A stretch of 64,000 nt of DNA. It comes from Comamonas aquatica NBRC 14918. Lineage in GTDB: Bacteria; Pseudomonadota; Gammaproteobacteria; Burkholderiales; Burkholderiaceae_C. The position numbers and the translations under genes are program-made. The notes below the pieces were generated by a model that was not told the DNA's origin, did no database searches, and was given only the letters and a program-made list of their open reading frames with translations. Where the stretch lies: positions 1 to 64,000 of the forward strand of contig NZ_BBJR01000040.1 in assembly GCF_000739875.1 (NCBI RefSeq). The letters are read 5' to 3'. The stretch's first letter is position 1. The number at the start of each line of letters is the position of its first letter. Positions 1 through 7,403 of the stretch are shown in pieces.

Positions 1-207
1 CGATGGGGTCGATGGGGCGATGGGGCGATGGGGCGATGGGGCGATGGGGCGATGGGGCGATGGGGCGATGGGGCGATGGGGCGATGGGGCGATGGGGCGA
101 TGGGGCGATGGGGCGATGGGGCGATGGGGCGATGGGGCGATGGGGCGATGGGGCGATGGGGCGATGGGGCGATGGGGCGATGGGGCGATGGGGCGATGGG
201 GCGATGG
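1..207. repeat. Octanucleotide tandem repeat, unit CGATGGGG, about 25 copies
   Basis: The unit CGATGGGG is repeated almost without error from the left window edge to about 207. One extra T at position 9 is the only interruption, and the last unit is partial. The array probably continues to the left of the window. Each unit carries an ATG and no stop, so all three plus-strand frames are open and read MGRWGDGA. Because 8 is not a multiple of 3, successive ATGs rotate through the frames. The array ends about 22 bases before the start of the acetyltransferase gene, so its length could affect expression of that gene. Its extent and effect cannot be judged from this window. Confidence 0.95.
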
Positions 208-229
208 CCCAGGTCTACACTGCCCCACC

Positions 230-805
230 ATGACCACCGCCCTCCCTCTTCGCCTGACGACCGACCGCCTGCACCTGCGCCCCTGGCAGGCCAGCGATTT
301 GCCGGCGATGGCCCAGTTGCACGCCGATGCGCAGGCCATGCGCTACTTTCCGGCCACCCTGTCGCGGGCCGACAGCGATGCCCTGATGGCCCGCTTTCAG
401 GCCCGCATCGACGCGCAGGGCTGGGGGTTCTGGGCGGCCGAGCACCGCGCCAGTGGCGAATGCATCGGCATGATCGGCCTGAACCGCCCGCGCGACGACC
501 TGCCTTGCAGCCCCTGTGTGGAAGTGGGCTGGCGCCTGCGGCCGCGCTACTGGGGCCAGGGCCTGGCCACGGAAGGCGCCAGGGCCTGCGTGGACTGGGC
601 GCTGACCACGCAGGGGCTGGACGAGGTGGTGGCCTTCACTGCCCTGCCCAACACGCCGTCCCAGGCGGTGATGCAGCGCCTGGGCATGCGGGTGGATCCG
701 CACACCTTCGTGCACCCGGCACTGCCGGCCGGCCACGCGTTGACCGAACATTGCCTGTACCGCCTGTCGTGTGCGGACTGGCAGGCGGCGCGTTCTCAAA
801 AATAG
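230..805 (+). CDS. GNAT-family N-acetyltransferase (RimJ/RimL-like)
   Basis: 191-residue protein of the GCN5-related acetyltransferase superfamily, which moves an acetyl group from acetyl-CoA to an amine such as a protein N-terminus or small molecule. The start TTDRLHLRPWQASDLPAM is typical of the RimJ/RimL-like subgroup. The region VEVGWRLRPRYWGQGLATEGA is the beta4/motif A acetyl-CoA pyrophosphate-binding loop, and the later NTPSQAVMQRLGM is motif B. I chose the ATG at 230. The same frame stays open upstream through the octanucleotide repeat, so an N-terminal extension of MGRWGDGA units is formally possible. The substrate cannot be told from the sequence. The gene stands alone, ahead of a minus-strand thioesterase. 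Confidence 0.85.
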   Translation: MTTALPLRLTTDRLHLRPWQASDLPAMAQLHADAQAMRYFPATLSRADSDALMARFQARIDAQGWGFWAAEHRASGECIGMIGLNRPRDDLPCSPCVEVGWRLRPRYWGQGLATEGARACVDWALTTQGLDEVVAFTALPNTPSQAVMQRLGMRVDPHTFVHPALPAGHALTEHCLYRLSCADWQAARSQK

Positions 806-1025
806 GAGCTGACTGCGCTTATCCTTCGGGCATTGCAGGATGAAAAGTCTCTGAAATCCAGAAACAACGCGCGCAAGGCGCTATGGATTCAACTAGCGCC
901 ACGGCCGCCGCGCAGCACCAGCACCAGGCTGCTGCACAGGCCCAAGGGGCCGCAGGCGCTGGCGCCCCCCGGTCCGGCAAGCCACCCCAGGGCCGTGCGC
1001 CCGTGCGGGGAGGGACCGCGCCAGA

Positions 1026-1472
1026 TCAGGCCTCGGCCAGCAGCGGCTGCAGTTGCTGCAAGCGCTGGCGCAAGGCCTCGGGCAGGGCACAGGGGCGCTT
1101 GCTGTGCGGGTCCACGCAGACGACGCCGATCTTGCCCAGCGCCAGCAGCGTGCCGCTGTCGGCATCGACCAGGCGCCAGACCAGGTCAAAGCCCTTGGCC
1201 GCGATGTCGCGCACGGCCATCTGCACCTCCACGGCCTGGTGCGGAAAGGCCTCAGCCCGGTACTGCACGGCCTGATCCCCGACGAAGACGCGTACGCCCG
1301 CCACATCACTCTCGCGCCAGCGCCACTGGGCGAAGAACTGCATGCGCGCCTGCGAGGCCAGTTGCAGCAGCTGCACATTGTCTGTGTGCGCCCCGGGGTG
1401 CAAGGGAGCGGGACACACCAGGCGGGTGGCGAACACCGCGTCGTCAAAGTCAGCGAACTGGATACGGGCCAT
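1026..1472 (-). CDS. Hot-dog fold thioesterase (4HBT family)
   Basis: 148-residue protein resembling the YbgC/4-hydroxybenzoyl-CoA thioesterase group, which hydrolyses acyl-CoA thioesters. The central stretch LLQLASQARMQFFAQWRWRE matches the long hot-dog helix of this family (usually E-A-R-x-x-F). It is followed by strands with IAAKGFDLVWRLVDADSG and the late ALGKIGVVCVD strand. The usual catalytic segment before the helix is divergent here (PLHPGAHTDN), so activity is uncertain. The start at 1472 gives the family's normal length; the open frame continues further upstream without family similarity. The gene points away from the ABC importer operon to its right. The preceding 220 bases contain no gene I can support. 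Confidence 0.7.
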   Translation of the reverse strand: MARIQFADFDDAVFATRLVCPAPLHPGAHTDNVQLLQLASQARMQFFAQWRWRESDVAGVRVFVGDQAVQYRAEAFPHQAVEVQMAVRDIAAKGFDLVWRLVDADSGTLLALGKIGVVCVDPHSKRPCALPEALRQRLQQLQPLLAEA

Positions 1473-1627
1473 GGCAAAGAGATTCCAACAGGTGCAGCCA
1501 TTTGCTGCGATGCAGCATTTTGCGGCAGCCGGCAGGCCCCTGCAATCACCTTGGTGCACCTGCGGCCCCTGCCGCACCAAAGCAGCGCAATCCCTGCGAC
1601 ACCATACAAAAACTGCATACAAAAAGC

Positions 1628-1643
1628 AGGCATTGTTTTTGCT
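1628..1643 (+). promoter_or_regulatory. Putative sigma-54 (-24/-12) promoter of the ABC importer operon
   Basis: AGGCATTGTTTTTGCT matches the RpoN consensus TGGCAYRNNNNTTGCW at the invariant GG (1629-1630) and GC (1641-1642), with exactly 10 bases between them. It also has the CA after GG and the full TTGC. The predicted start is near 1654, leaving a leader of about 70 bases before the ATG at 1726. A degenerate dyad, TGCAATCACCTTGGTGCA at 1541-1558, lies about 100 bases upstream, where an NtrC-type activator could bind, but its spacing is one base off canonical NtrC sites. Similar motifs precede two other transcription units here, which raises my confidence. Confidence 0.6.
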
Positions 1644-1725
1644 CACTGCTGGTTACGAACGCCGCAGCGCCCCCTGGACTTGCAACGCTGTGGACCTTTC
1701 CAACCGCTTTGATCCTGGAGTTCCC

Positions 1726-2754
1726 ATGCAAAAACGCAGCTTCCTGCAAGCAACCGCAGCACTGGCCCTGGTGGGCAGCCTGGGCATGGCCCACGCGCAG
1801 ACCACGCCCCTGAAGTTCCAGCTGGACTGGCGCTTCGAAGGCCCCGCCGCCTTCTTCTTGCTGCCCGTGGCCAAGGGCTACTTCAAGGACGCGGGTCTGG
1901 ATGTGACCGTCGACGCCGGCAACGGCTCGGGCGGCGCCGTGCAGCGCGTGGCCTCGGGCTCCTACGACATCGGTTTTGCCGACATGGCCTCGCTGATGGA
2001 ATTCCACGCCAACAACCCCGACGCACCCAACAAGCCCGTGGGCGTGATGGTGGTCTACAACAACACCCCCGCCGCCGTGATGGCGCTCAAGAAGAGCGGC
2101 ATCCAAACCCCCGCCGACCTCAGCGGCAAGAAGCTGGGCGCGCCCGTGTTCGACGCCGGCCGCAAGGCCTTCCCCACCTTCGCCAAGGTCAACAAGGTCA
2201 GCAACGTGGCCTGGACGGCCATGGACCCCCCACTGCGCGAAACCATGCTGGTGCGCGGTGACATCGACGCCATCACCGGCTTCACGTTCACCAGCCTGCT
2301 GAACCTGGAGGCGCGCGGCGTCAAGACCAGCGACGTGGTGGTGATGCAGTACGCCGACTACGGCGTGAAGTACTACGGCAACGTGATCATCGCCAGTCCC
2401 AAGCTGATCAAGGAAAACCCCGAAGCCATCAAGAAGTTCCTGGCCGCCTTCACCAAGGGCGCCAAGGACGTGATGGCCAAGCCGGCCGACGCCATCCAGT
2501 ACGTCAAGGCGCGCGACGGCATTGCCAACGCGGCCCTGGAAACCCGCCGCCTGCAGCTGGCCATCGACACCGTGGTCAACAGCCCCGACGCCCGCAAGGA
2601 AGGTTTTGGCCGCCTGGATGTCGGCCGCCTGTCGCTGATGGCCTCGGAAGTCTCGGACGCCTTCGGCACCAAGACCCGCATCGACCCCAAGGCCGTCTGG
2701 AACGACAGCTTCCTGCCCAGCGCCGCGCAGCTGGACGTGCTGCCCAAGAAGTAA
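1726..2754 (+). CDS. ABC importer, periplasmic substrate-binding protein (NMT1/THI5-like)
   Basis: 342-residue periplasmic binding protein of the NMT1/THI5 (SsuA/TauA-like) family. It captures a small organic solute and delivers it to the permease encoded downstream. A signal peptide (about 1-25, with basic MQKR, a hydrophobic core and AHAQ) precedes FQLDWRFEGPAAFFLLPVA and KGYFKDAGLDVTVDAGNG, the typical first lobe that holds pyrimidine-like or sulfonate ligands. The start is chosen for the signal peptide and a CTGGAG ribosome site at 1715-1720. The ATPase and permease genes follow in the same direction. Family members bind thiamine precursors, riboflavin, taurine, nitrate or nucleobases. 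The nearby deaminase and urease genes suggest a nitrogenous ring compound, but that is inference. Confidence 0.85.
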   Translation: MQKRSFLQATAALALVGSLGMAHAQTTPLKFQLDWRFEGPAAFFLLPVAKGYFKDAGLDVTVDAGNGSGGAVQRVASGSYDIGFADMASLMEFHANNPDAPNKPVGVMVVYNNTPAAVMALKKSGIQTPADLSGKKLGAPVFDAGRKAFPTFAKVNKVSNVAWTAMDPPLRETMLVRGDIDAITGFTFTSLLNLEARGVKTSDVVVMQYADYGVKYYGNVIIASPKLIKENPEAIKKFLAAFTKGAKDVMAKPADAIQYVKARDGIANAALETRRLQLAIDTVVNSPDARKEGFGRLDVGRLSLMASEVSDAFGTKTRIDPKAVWNDSFLPSAAQLDVLPKK

Positions 2755-2816
2755 GACGGCTGTGTACAACCCGCGGCCGGACCGGTTGGTCTGGCCGCCC
2801 CCTCTGATGGATTCGT

Positions 2817-3644
2817 ATGCAAAGCGCTGCCGACCCCTATTTCGTTGATTTCCGTGATGTCTGGCTGGCCTACAACGACGAGTTGCTGGCACAAAATCAC
2901 TTTGCGGTCGAAGCCATTGACCTGCAGGTCCAACAAGGTGAGTTCATTGCCATCGTCGGCCCCTCGGGCTGCGGCAAATCCACCTTCATGAAGCTGGCCA
3001 CCGGCCTGCGCATGCCCTCCATGGGCAAGATCCAGATCGATGGCCAGCCCGTCACCGGCCCGCTGAAGATCTCCGGCATGGCCTTCCAGTCACCCTCGCT
3101 GCTGCCCTGGCGCACCACGGTGGACAACGTGCTGCTGCCGCTGGAGATCGTGGAGCCGCACCGCTCGCAGTTCAAGGCGCGCCGCAAGGAATACGAGGAG
3201 CGCGCCCGCCACCTGCTGCAGAAAGTCGGCCTGGGTGGCTATGAGGACAAATTCCCCTGGCAGCTGTCGGGCGGCATGCAGCAGCGCGCCAGCATCTGCC
3301 GCGCGCTGATCCACGAGCCCAAGATGCTGCTGCTGGACGAGCCCTTCGGCGCCCTCGACGCCTTCACGCGCGAGGAGCTGTGGTGCATCCTGCGCGACCT
3401 GCACGCCGAGCAGCAATTCAACGTCATCCTGGTCACGCACGACCTGCGTGAATCCGTTTTCCTGGCCGACACCATCTACGTGATGAGCAAGAGCCCCGGC
3501 CGCTTCGTCGTGCGCCGCGATGTGGAGCTGCCCCGCCCCCGCGACCTGGAGCTGACCTACACCAAGGAGTTCACCGACATCGTGCACGAGCTGCGCGGCC
3601 ACATCGGTGCCATGCGCAAAAGCGGTGCAGTGATCAACCAATGA
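2817..3644 (+). CDS. ABC importer, ATP-binding subunit (SsuB/TauB-like)
   Basis: 275-residue cytoplasmic ATPase that powers the importer. The motifs are intact and in order: Walker A GPSGCGKST (about 49-57), Q-loop in AFQSPSLLPWR, signature LSGGMQQR, Walker B LLLDEPFGALD, and switch histidine in LVTHDLRESVFLAD. This layout is typical of the nitrate/sulfonate/bicarbonate subfamily. The gene lies 62 bases after the binding-protein gene, and its stop overlaps or nearly touches the permease start, so the three genes form one transcription unit. The C-terminal tail after the nucleotide-binding domain is short, as usual for the subfamily. Nothing in this subunit tells the substrate. Confidence 0.92.
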   Translation: MQSAADPYFVDFRDVWLAYNDELLAQNHFAVEAIDLQVQQGEFIAIVGPSGCGKSTFMKLATGLRMPSMGKIQIDGQPVTGPLKISGMAFQSPSLLPWRTTVDNVLLPLEIVEPHRSQFKARRKEYEERARHLLQKVGLGGYEDKFPWQLSGGMQQRASICRALIHEPKMLLLDEPFGALDAFTREELWCILRDLHAEQQFNVILVTHDLRESVFLADTIYVMSKSPGRFVVRRDVELPRPRDLELTYTKEFTDIVHELRGHIGAMRKSGAVINQ

Positions 3645-3661
3645 GCAGCCAAGGATTCGCA

Positions 3662-4438
3662 ATGAACAAACTCAACAACAAACTGCTGGAGCGCTGGTCG
3701 CCCTGGGTGCTGCTGCTGATGGTGGTGGTGCTGTGGCAGGTAGTCTGCGCGGCCTTTGAGGTCTCGGAATTCATCTTCCCCAGCCCCTGGCTGATCTTCC
3801 GGGACTTTATGGAATACCACGTCGTGATCGCCGGCCACGCCTGGCGCACCTTCTGGGTGACCATGGCCGGCTTCGGCGTCGCCATCGTGGTGGGCGTGCT
3901 GCTGGGTTTCCTGATCGGCAGCTCGCGCCTGGCCTATGCCGCCGTCTACCCGCTGATGACGGCCTTCAACGCCCTGCCCAAGGCGGCCTTCGTGCCCATC
4001 CTGGTGGTCTGGTTCGGCATCGGCGTGGGCCCGGCCATCCTCACCGCCTTCCTGATCAGCTTCTTCCCCATCATGGTCAACATCGCCACCGGCCTGGCCA
4101 CGCTGGAGCCCGAGTTGGAAGACGTGCTGCGCGTGCTGGGCGCCAAACGCTGGGATGTGCTGATGAAGGTCGGCCTGCCGCGCTCCCTGCCCTACTTCTA
4201 CGGCTCGCTCAAGGTCGCCATCACCCTGGCCTTCGTCGGCACCACGGTGTCGGAGATGACCGCCGCCAACGAAGGCATCGGCTACCTGCTGATCTCGGCC
4301 GGCTCGTCCATGCAGATGGGCCTGGCGTTTGCCGGCCTGCTGGTCGTGGGCGCCATGGCCATGGTGATGTACGAACTGTTCAGCTGGGTGGAAAAGCGCA
4401 CCACGGGCTGGGCCCACCGCGGCTCCCAGAACCACTGA
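3662..4438 (+). CDS. ABC importer, permease subunit (SsuC/TauC-like)
   Basis: 258-residue inner-membrane permease of the BPD_transp_1 fold with about six hydrophobic segments. It forms the transmembrane channel, probably as a homodimer. The EAA coupling helix that contacts the ATPase is visible as ELEDVLRVLGAKRWDVLMKV followed by GLPRSLPYF. The ATG at 3662 is preferred because AAGGA lies 6 bases upstream. An in-frame ATG at 3641 overlaps the ATPase stop codon by four bases and would add seven residues. A strong hairpin terminator follows at 4486, so this is the last gene of the operon. Confidence 0.9.
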   Translation: MNKLNNKLLERWSPWVLLLMVVVLWQVVCAAFEVSEFIFPSPWLIFRDFMEYHVVIAGHAWRTFWVTMAGFGVAIVVGVLLGFLIGSSRLAYAAVYPLMTAFNALPKAAFVPILVVWFGIGVGPAILTAFLISFFPIMVNIATGLATLEPELEDVLRVLGAKRWDVLMKVGLPRSLPYFYGSLKVAITLAFVGTTVSEMTAANEGIGYLLISAGSSMQMGLAFAGLLVVGAMAMVMYELFSWVEKRTTGWAHRGSQNH

Positions 4439-4485
4439 GGGGCCGAGCCTCGTCCCCTTTCACCGATCCCCCGAACCTCGACTTG

Positions 4486-4511
4486 GGCCTGCCTCGTGCA
4501 GGCCTTTTTTT
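4486..4511 (+). terminator. Rho-independent terminator after the ABC importer operon
   Basis: GGCCTGC (4486-4492) and GCAGGCC (4498-4504) form a perfect 7-bp stem with a CTCGT loop, followed at once by seven T residues. It lies 47 bases after the permease stop and ends that operon. The stretch 4512-4774 downstream holds no gene I can support. Confidence 0.9.
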
Positions 4512-4774
4512 GTGCCCGCTGCGCCCGGCGCCCCCACTCCCGCAGGCGCTGCAGCCAGGCCCTAACGGCCCCACGGTGGAGCGCGACGGCTCGCGTAGAC
4601 GAGCGCCCACGGCTTGCACCAAAAACAGGCGTTGGCGCTCTTGCAGGCTGCGGATGGCGCTTTTCTTTTTGAAGCAGCCCCATTGCAGCGCCCCTTGGCC
4701 GCCCCTTGGCGACGCCCAGCGGCACAACCGCTTACAACTTGCCCCCCAGCCCACCTACAAACCATCCACACTTT

Positions 4775-4790
4775 TGGCACGGCCTGTGCA
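4775..4790 (+). promoter_or_regulatory. Putative sigma-54 (-24/-12) promoter of the deaminase-ureD unit
   Basis: TGGCACGGCCTGTGCA matches the RpoN consensus TGGCACRNNNNTTGCW at 11 of the 12 fixed positions. The only difference is G for the first T of TTGC. The GG (4776-4777) and GC (4788-4789) are separated by the required 10 bases. The predicted start is near 4801, about 80 bases before the deaminase ATG. It sits between a strong terminator and an isolated two-gene unit that needs its own promoter. Confidence 0.65.
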
Positions 4791-4881
4791 TTGAAGCTGA
4801 GCGCCCCCGGATGCAACAACGCCGTCCCACCACGGTCCTGGTGTTGTGGACCCCGCTGTCTTGCCAGGAAAGGCCCACGCC

Positions 4882-5451
4882 ATGCACACCCAGTTCTTCC
4901 ACCACCCAGGCCCCACCCACGCCATGCCGCCCGACGACGAATACGCCCTCGACAGCACCGACAGCCACTGGCTGCGCCAGGCCTTTGTCTGGGCGAATGC
5001 CGCCCGCCTGCGTGGCAACCGGCCCTTCGGCGCCATCATCGTCTCCGGCAGCGGCCGCATCCTGGCCGAGGCCTTCAGCAACACCCGCGAGACCGGCGAC
5101 GCCACCGGCCACGCCGAGATGAATGCCATCCGCCAGCTGGGCATGGCCCGCCTGGCGCCCGATGTGCTGGCCGGCGCCACGCTCTACGCCAGTGCCGAAC
5201 CCTGCGTGATGTGCGCCGGTGCCATCTGCAGCAGCGGTCTGCGCCGCGTGGTCTTCGGCCTGGATGCACAGCGGCTGCACCACATCCGCCCCGACCTGCG
5301 CGCCTGCCTGCTGTCCTGCCACGATGTGTTGGCCCACGCCCAGGAGGCCATCAGCTGCACCGGCCCCTGCCTCGTCGAGGAAGCCCTGGCCGTCTACGAA
5401 GACAGCTGGCTGTCCCCCGGTGACGCCCCAGCGGATGCGCCCCCGGGCTGA
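4882..5451 (+). CDS. Cytidine/guanine-deaminase-type nucleoside or base deaminase
   Basis: 189-residue zinc-dependent deaminase of the CMP/dCMP deaminase fold (guanine deaminase/TadA type). The zinc-binding pair is present: HAEMNAI supplies His and the catalytic Glu, and PCVMCAGAI supplies the two Cys. RPFGAIIVSGSGRILAEAFSN is the usual substrate-pocket strand pair. Such enzymes release ammonia from an amino-purine or amino-pyrimidine. The ATG at 4882 is preceded by AGGAAAGG; an upstream in-frame start at 4846 is possible. It shares a transcription unit with ureD (56 bases apart) and lies behind a sigma-54-type promoter, so I infer a role in nitrogen salvage. TadA is unlikely because the C-terminal half differs. 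Confidence 0.8.
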   Translation: MHTQFFHHPGPTHAMPPDDEYALDSTDSHWLRQAFVWANAARLRGNRPFGAIIVSGSGRILAEAFSNTRETGDATGHAEMNAIRQLGMARLAPDVLAGATLYASAEPCVMCAGAICSSGLRRVVFGLDAQRLHHIRPDLRACLLSCHDVLAHAQEAISCTGPCLVEEALAVYEDSWLSPGDAPADAPPG

Positions 5452-5507
5452 GCCACACGCCCCGCGCGGCGCTCCAACTTGGTGCAGCAGGCGCATTTCT
5501 TGCTTGG

Positions 5508-6347
5508 ATGGCGGCCATGCCTTGGCTCGCTCAACTTGATCTGGACTATTCCATGGCCGCGGAACGTACCCGCGTGCACTTCCACCACGACGGACCGCTG
5601 CGCGTGCTGCGCAGCCTGTACCCGGAGGGCGATGCCATCTGCCACAACGTGCTGGTGCACCCGCCCGGCGGCCTGGTCGGCGGCGACACCCTGGACATCC
5701 GGGTGCGCGTGCAGCCCCAGGCCCATGCCCTGGTCACCACCCCCGGCGCCACGCGCTTTTACAAGACCCAGGGCGAAACCGCCACGCAGCGCACCCACCT
5801 GCAGCTGGACGCCGGTGCCCGCCTGGAATGGCTGCCGCTGGAAGCGCTGGCCTACAACGCCTGCGATGCGCACAACCAGCTGACGCTGGCACTGGCGCCC
5901 GGGGCGGAGCTGATCGCCTGGGACATCACCGCCTTCGGCCTGCCCCATGCCGGCGAGCCCTTTGTGCAGGGCCAGTTCACCCAGCACATGGCGTGGCCCG
6001 GGCATTGGCTGGAACACGGCACCCTGCGCGCCGAAGACGCACGCCTGATGGACGGCCCCCTGGGCCTGGCCGGTCAGCGCTGCATGGGCAGCCTGGTGCT
6101 GGCCTGCGGCACGCCCCTGACCCGCGTGCAGCGCGAGCAACTGCTGGACGCCACGCGCGCCGTGCTCGATGCCCACCCGCAAGGCGCCTGGTGCGGCATC
6201 ACCGCCCCCAACGAGCACATGCTGGTGCTGCGCGGTCTGGCCCCGGTGGTCGAACCGCTGATGCAGCTGTGGCAGCAGGTGCGGGCCTGCTGGCGCCAGC
6301 AGCACTGGGGACTGCCGGGCACGGCACCGCGCATCTGGAGCATGTAA
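5508..6347 (+). CDS. ureD: Urease accessory protein UreD
   Basis: 279-residue chaperone that, with UreF and UreG, forms the complex delivering nickel into apo-urease in the cytoplasm. Recognised by HHDGPLRVLRSLYPEGDAICHNVLVHPPGGLVGGD near the N-terminus, TPGATRFYKTQG in the middle, and FGLPHAGEPFVQGQF; these are hallmark UreD segments. The length fits the family. It is separated from the other urease genes by 13 kb, with heat-shock, protease, urea-importer and kinase genes between. Its only close partner is the deaminase gene just upstream. The in-frame start MAAMPWLAQLDLDYS is conventional; the second ATG at 5517 is an alternative. Confidence 0.95.
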   Translation: MAAMPWLAQLDLDYSMAAERTRVHFHHDGPLRVLRSLYPEGDAICHNVLVHPPGGLVGGDTLDIRVRVQPQAHALVTTPGATRFYKTQGETATQRTHLQLDAGARLEWLPLEALAYNACDAHNQLTLALAPGAELIAWDITAFGLPHAGEPFVQGQFTQHMAWPGHWLEHGTLRAEDARLMDGPLGLAGQRCMGSLVLACGTPLTRVQREQLLDATRAVLDAHPQGAWCGITAPNEHMLVLRGLAPVVEPLMQLWQQVRACWRQQHWGLPGTAPRIWSM

Positions 6348-6640
6348 GGCCCGCGGTGCCCAAAAGTAATCGGCACAGCCTGGTCTGCAGCCAAGGATGC
6401 ACGCCTCTCCGCGCCAAGCCTGGATCCAGGGCTTGCTGCAGTGCGCGCAGGCTGTGTCCCCGCAGGGGTGAACGGCCCATAGTCATCCTCGTTTTCCGCA
6501 CAAGCTCATGCGCACAACGTCGTTCGCGGCGCTGGCCGCCCTGCCTACACTGGCCCACACCCCATCCGTTCACCCGGCCGCGGCTGCCAGGGCGGATGCT
6601 GTTTTGTCTCCTCGGCAGGGCACCCTCGCCGCAGGTATTG

Positions 6641-6666
6641 GCGCTGCCCTGGGCAGCGCTTTTTTT
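6641..6666 (+). terminator. Rho-independent terminator downstream of ureD
   Basis: GCGCTGC (6641-6647) and GCAGCGC (6653-6659) form a perfect 7-bp stem around CCTGG, followed by seven T residues. It lies about 290 bases after the ureD stop and separates the deaminase-ureD unit from hsp20. Confidence 0.85.
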
Positions 6667-6763
6667 CTGCCCGGACCCACCCTCGCCGCGCAGGCAGCGC
6701 GCAATAAAGGCTGTTGGCGGTTTTTCAAGGGGTTTTGGCGAAATTTATTGTTGAAAAAACAGA

Positions 6764-6789
6764 CTTGAAAAGCCCTGGGCCGGCGATAT
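6764..6789 (+). promoter_or_regulatory. Possible sigma-32 (heat-shock) promoter of hsp20
   Basis: CTTGAAA (6764-6770) equals the core of the RpoH -35 element. GGCGATAT (6782-6789) partly matches its -10 element CCCCATNT, with a spacer of 11 bases, slightly short. The site lies 50 bases before the start codon of a small heat-shock protein gene. The -10 match is imperfect. Confidence 0.35.
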
Positions 6790-6841
6790 CTACGGAACAT
6801 CCAGGCGCAGACGGCGCCACCCCACACCAAGGAGTTATCGC

Positions 6842-7213
6842 ATGTTCCTCGCAACCCCCATCATCCGCCATGTGACCCGCCCCGATGCCAGCCTGCAACG
6901 CTTCATGCAGGCCGCCACGAATGCCGCCCAGCAGCTCAACGGTGACTTCCAGGTCAGCCAAACCGACGAAGCCACGGTGTTGAGCATCGACGTCCCCGGC
7001 CTGAGCCGCGAGCAGCTGCAGCTGCGCATCGAAGACAACATGGTGCACCTGCACAGCATAGAAGGTGCGCCCCGCCAGGTGCGCCGCAGTTGGGAGCTGC
7101 CCCACGAGATCGATGTGCCAGCCTCCAGCGCCAAGCTGGACCTGGGCGTGCTGACCTTGACCCTGCAGCGCCGCAAGCCCGTCGACAAGACGGTCACGCT
7201 GAACATCCAGTAA
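6842..7213 (+). CDS. Small heat-shock protein, Hsp20/alpha-crystallin family
   Basis: 123-residue ATP-independent chaperone that binds unfolding proteins and prevents aggregation. The alpha-crystallin domain spans roughly 35-123: FQVSQTDEATVLSIDVPGLS begins it, EQLQLRIEDNMVHLH follows, and LDLGVLTLTLQRR near the end is the usual A-x-x-x-x-G-V-L-T-L motif. It is shorter than most Hsp20 proteins and lacks a clear C-terminal I-x-I/V tail, so large oligomers may not form. It is followed by its own terminator. AAGGAG at 6829-6834 is a good ribosome site. It appears to be a single-gene unit with no functional tie to ureD. Confidence 0.85.
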   Translation: MFLATPIIRHVTRPDASLQRFMQAATNAAQQLNGDFQVSQTDEATVLSIDVPGLSREQLQLRIEDNMVHLHSIEGAPRQVRRSWELPHEIDVPASSAKLDLGVLTLTLQRRKPVDKTVTLNIQ

Positions 7214-7234
7214 TTCTGGCTCGCAACCCCTCCC

Positions 7235-7268
7235 ACGCCGTGGTCGCTTCACTGCCCCACGGCGTTTT
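7235..7268 (+). terminator. Terminator after hsp20
   Basis: ACGCCGTGG (7235-7243) pairs perfectly with CCACGGCGT (7257-7265) and is followed by T residues to 7268. It begins 22 bases after the hsp20 stop codon. Confidence 0.7.
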
Positions 7269-7403
7269 GCCGTCCGGGTGGGGCCACCCCGCACGTGCCA
7301 GGCCCAGCCGCTGCGCGGCCGACGCGGCAGGCTGCATGAAAATAGGCGCCTTGGCCTGCACACACCCTGGACCGTGCAGGCGCTGTTTTCCAAAGGACTG
7401 CAC

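Larger units (their letters stand above)
6348..6841. other. Intergenic region between ureD and hsp20
   Basis: This 494-base stretch holds the terminator at 6641-6666 and the putative heat-shock promoter at 6764-6789. I see no convincing gene. The one open frame (6508-6768) reads through the terminator and resembles nothing. Base composition becomes AT-rich after 6710, as expected of a promoter region. Confidence 0.6.

Noticed and set aside
1-207. CRISPR array or coding repeat protein
   Set aside because: The unit is only eight bases with no spacers, so it is not CRISPR. Frames through it show no other protein sequence upstream in the window.
850-890. Repeat copy downstream of the GNAT gene
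   Set aside because: GCGCAAGGCGCTATGGATTC resembles the core, but two gaps are needed to align it.
1541-1580. Canonical NtrC-binding sites upstream of the ABC importer
   Set aside because: TGCA...TGCA and TTGGTGC...GCACCAA dyads are present, but their spacing does not match the GCACC-N5-GGTGC pattern. I mention them only as candidates with the promoter.
6508-6768. Possible 86-residue secreted protein
   Set aside because: The frame passes through a strong terminator hairpin, and the second half is not protein-like.
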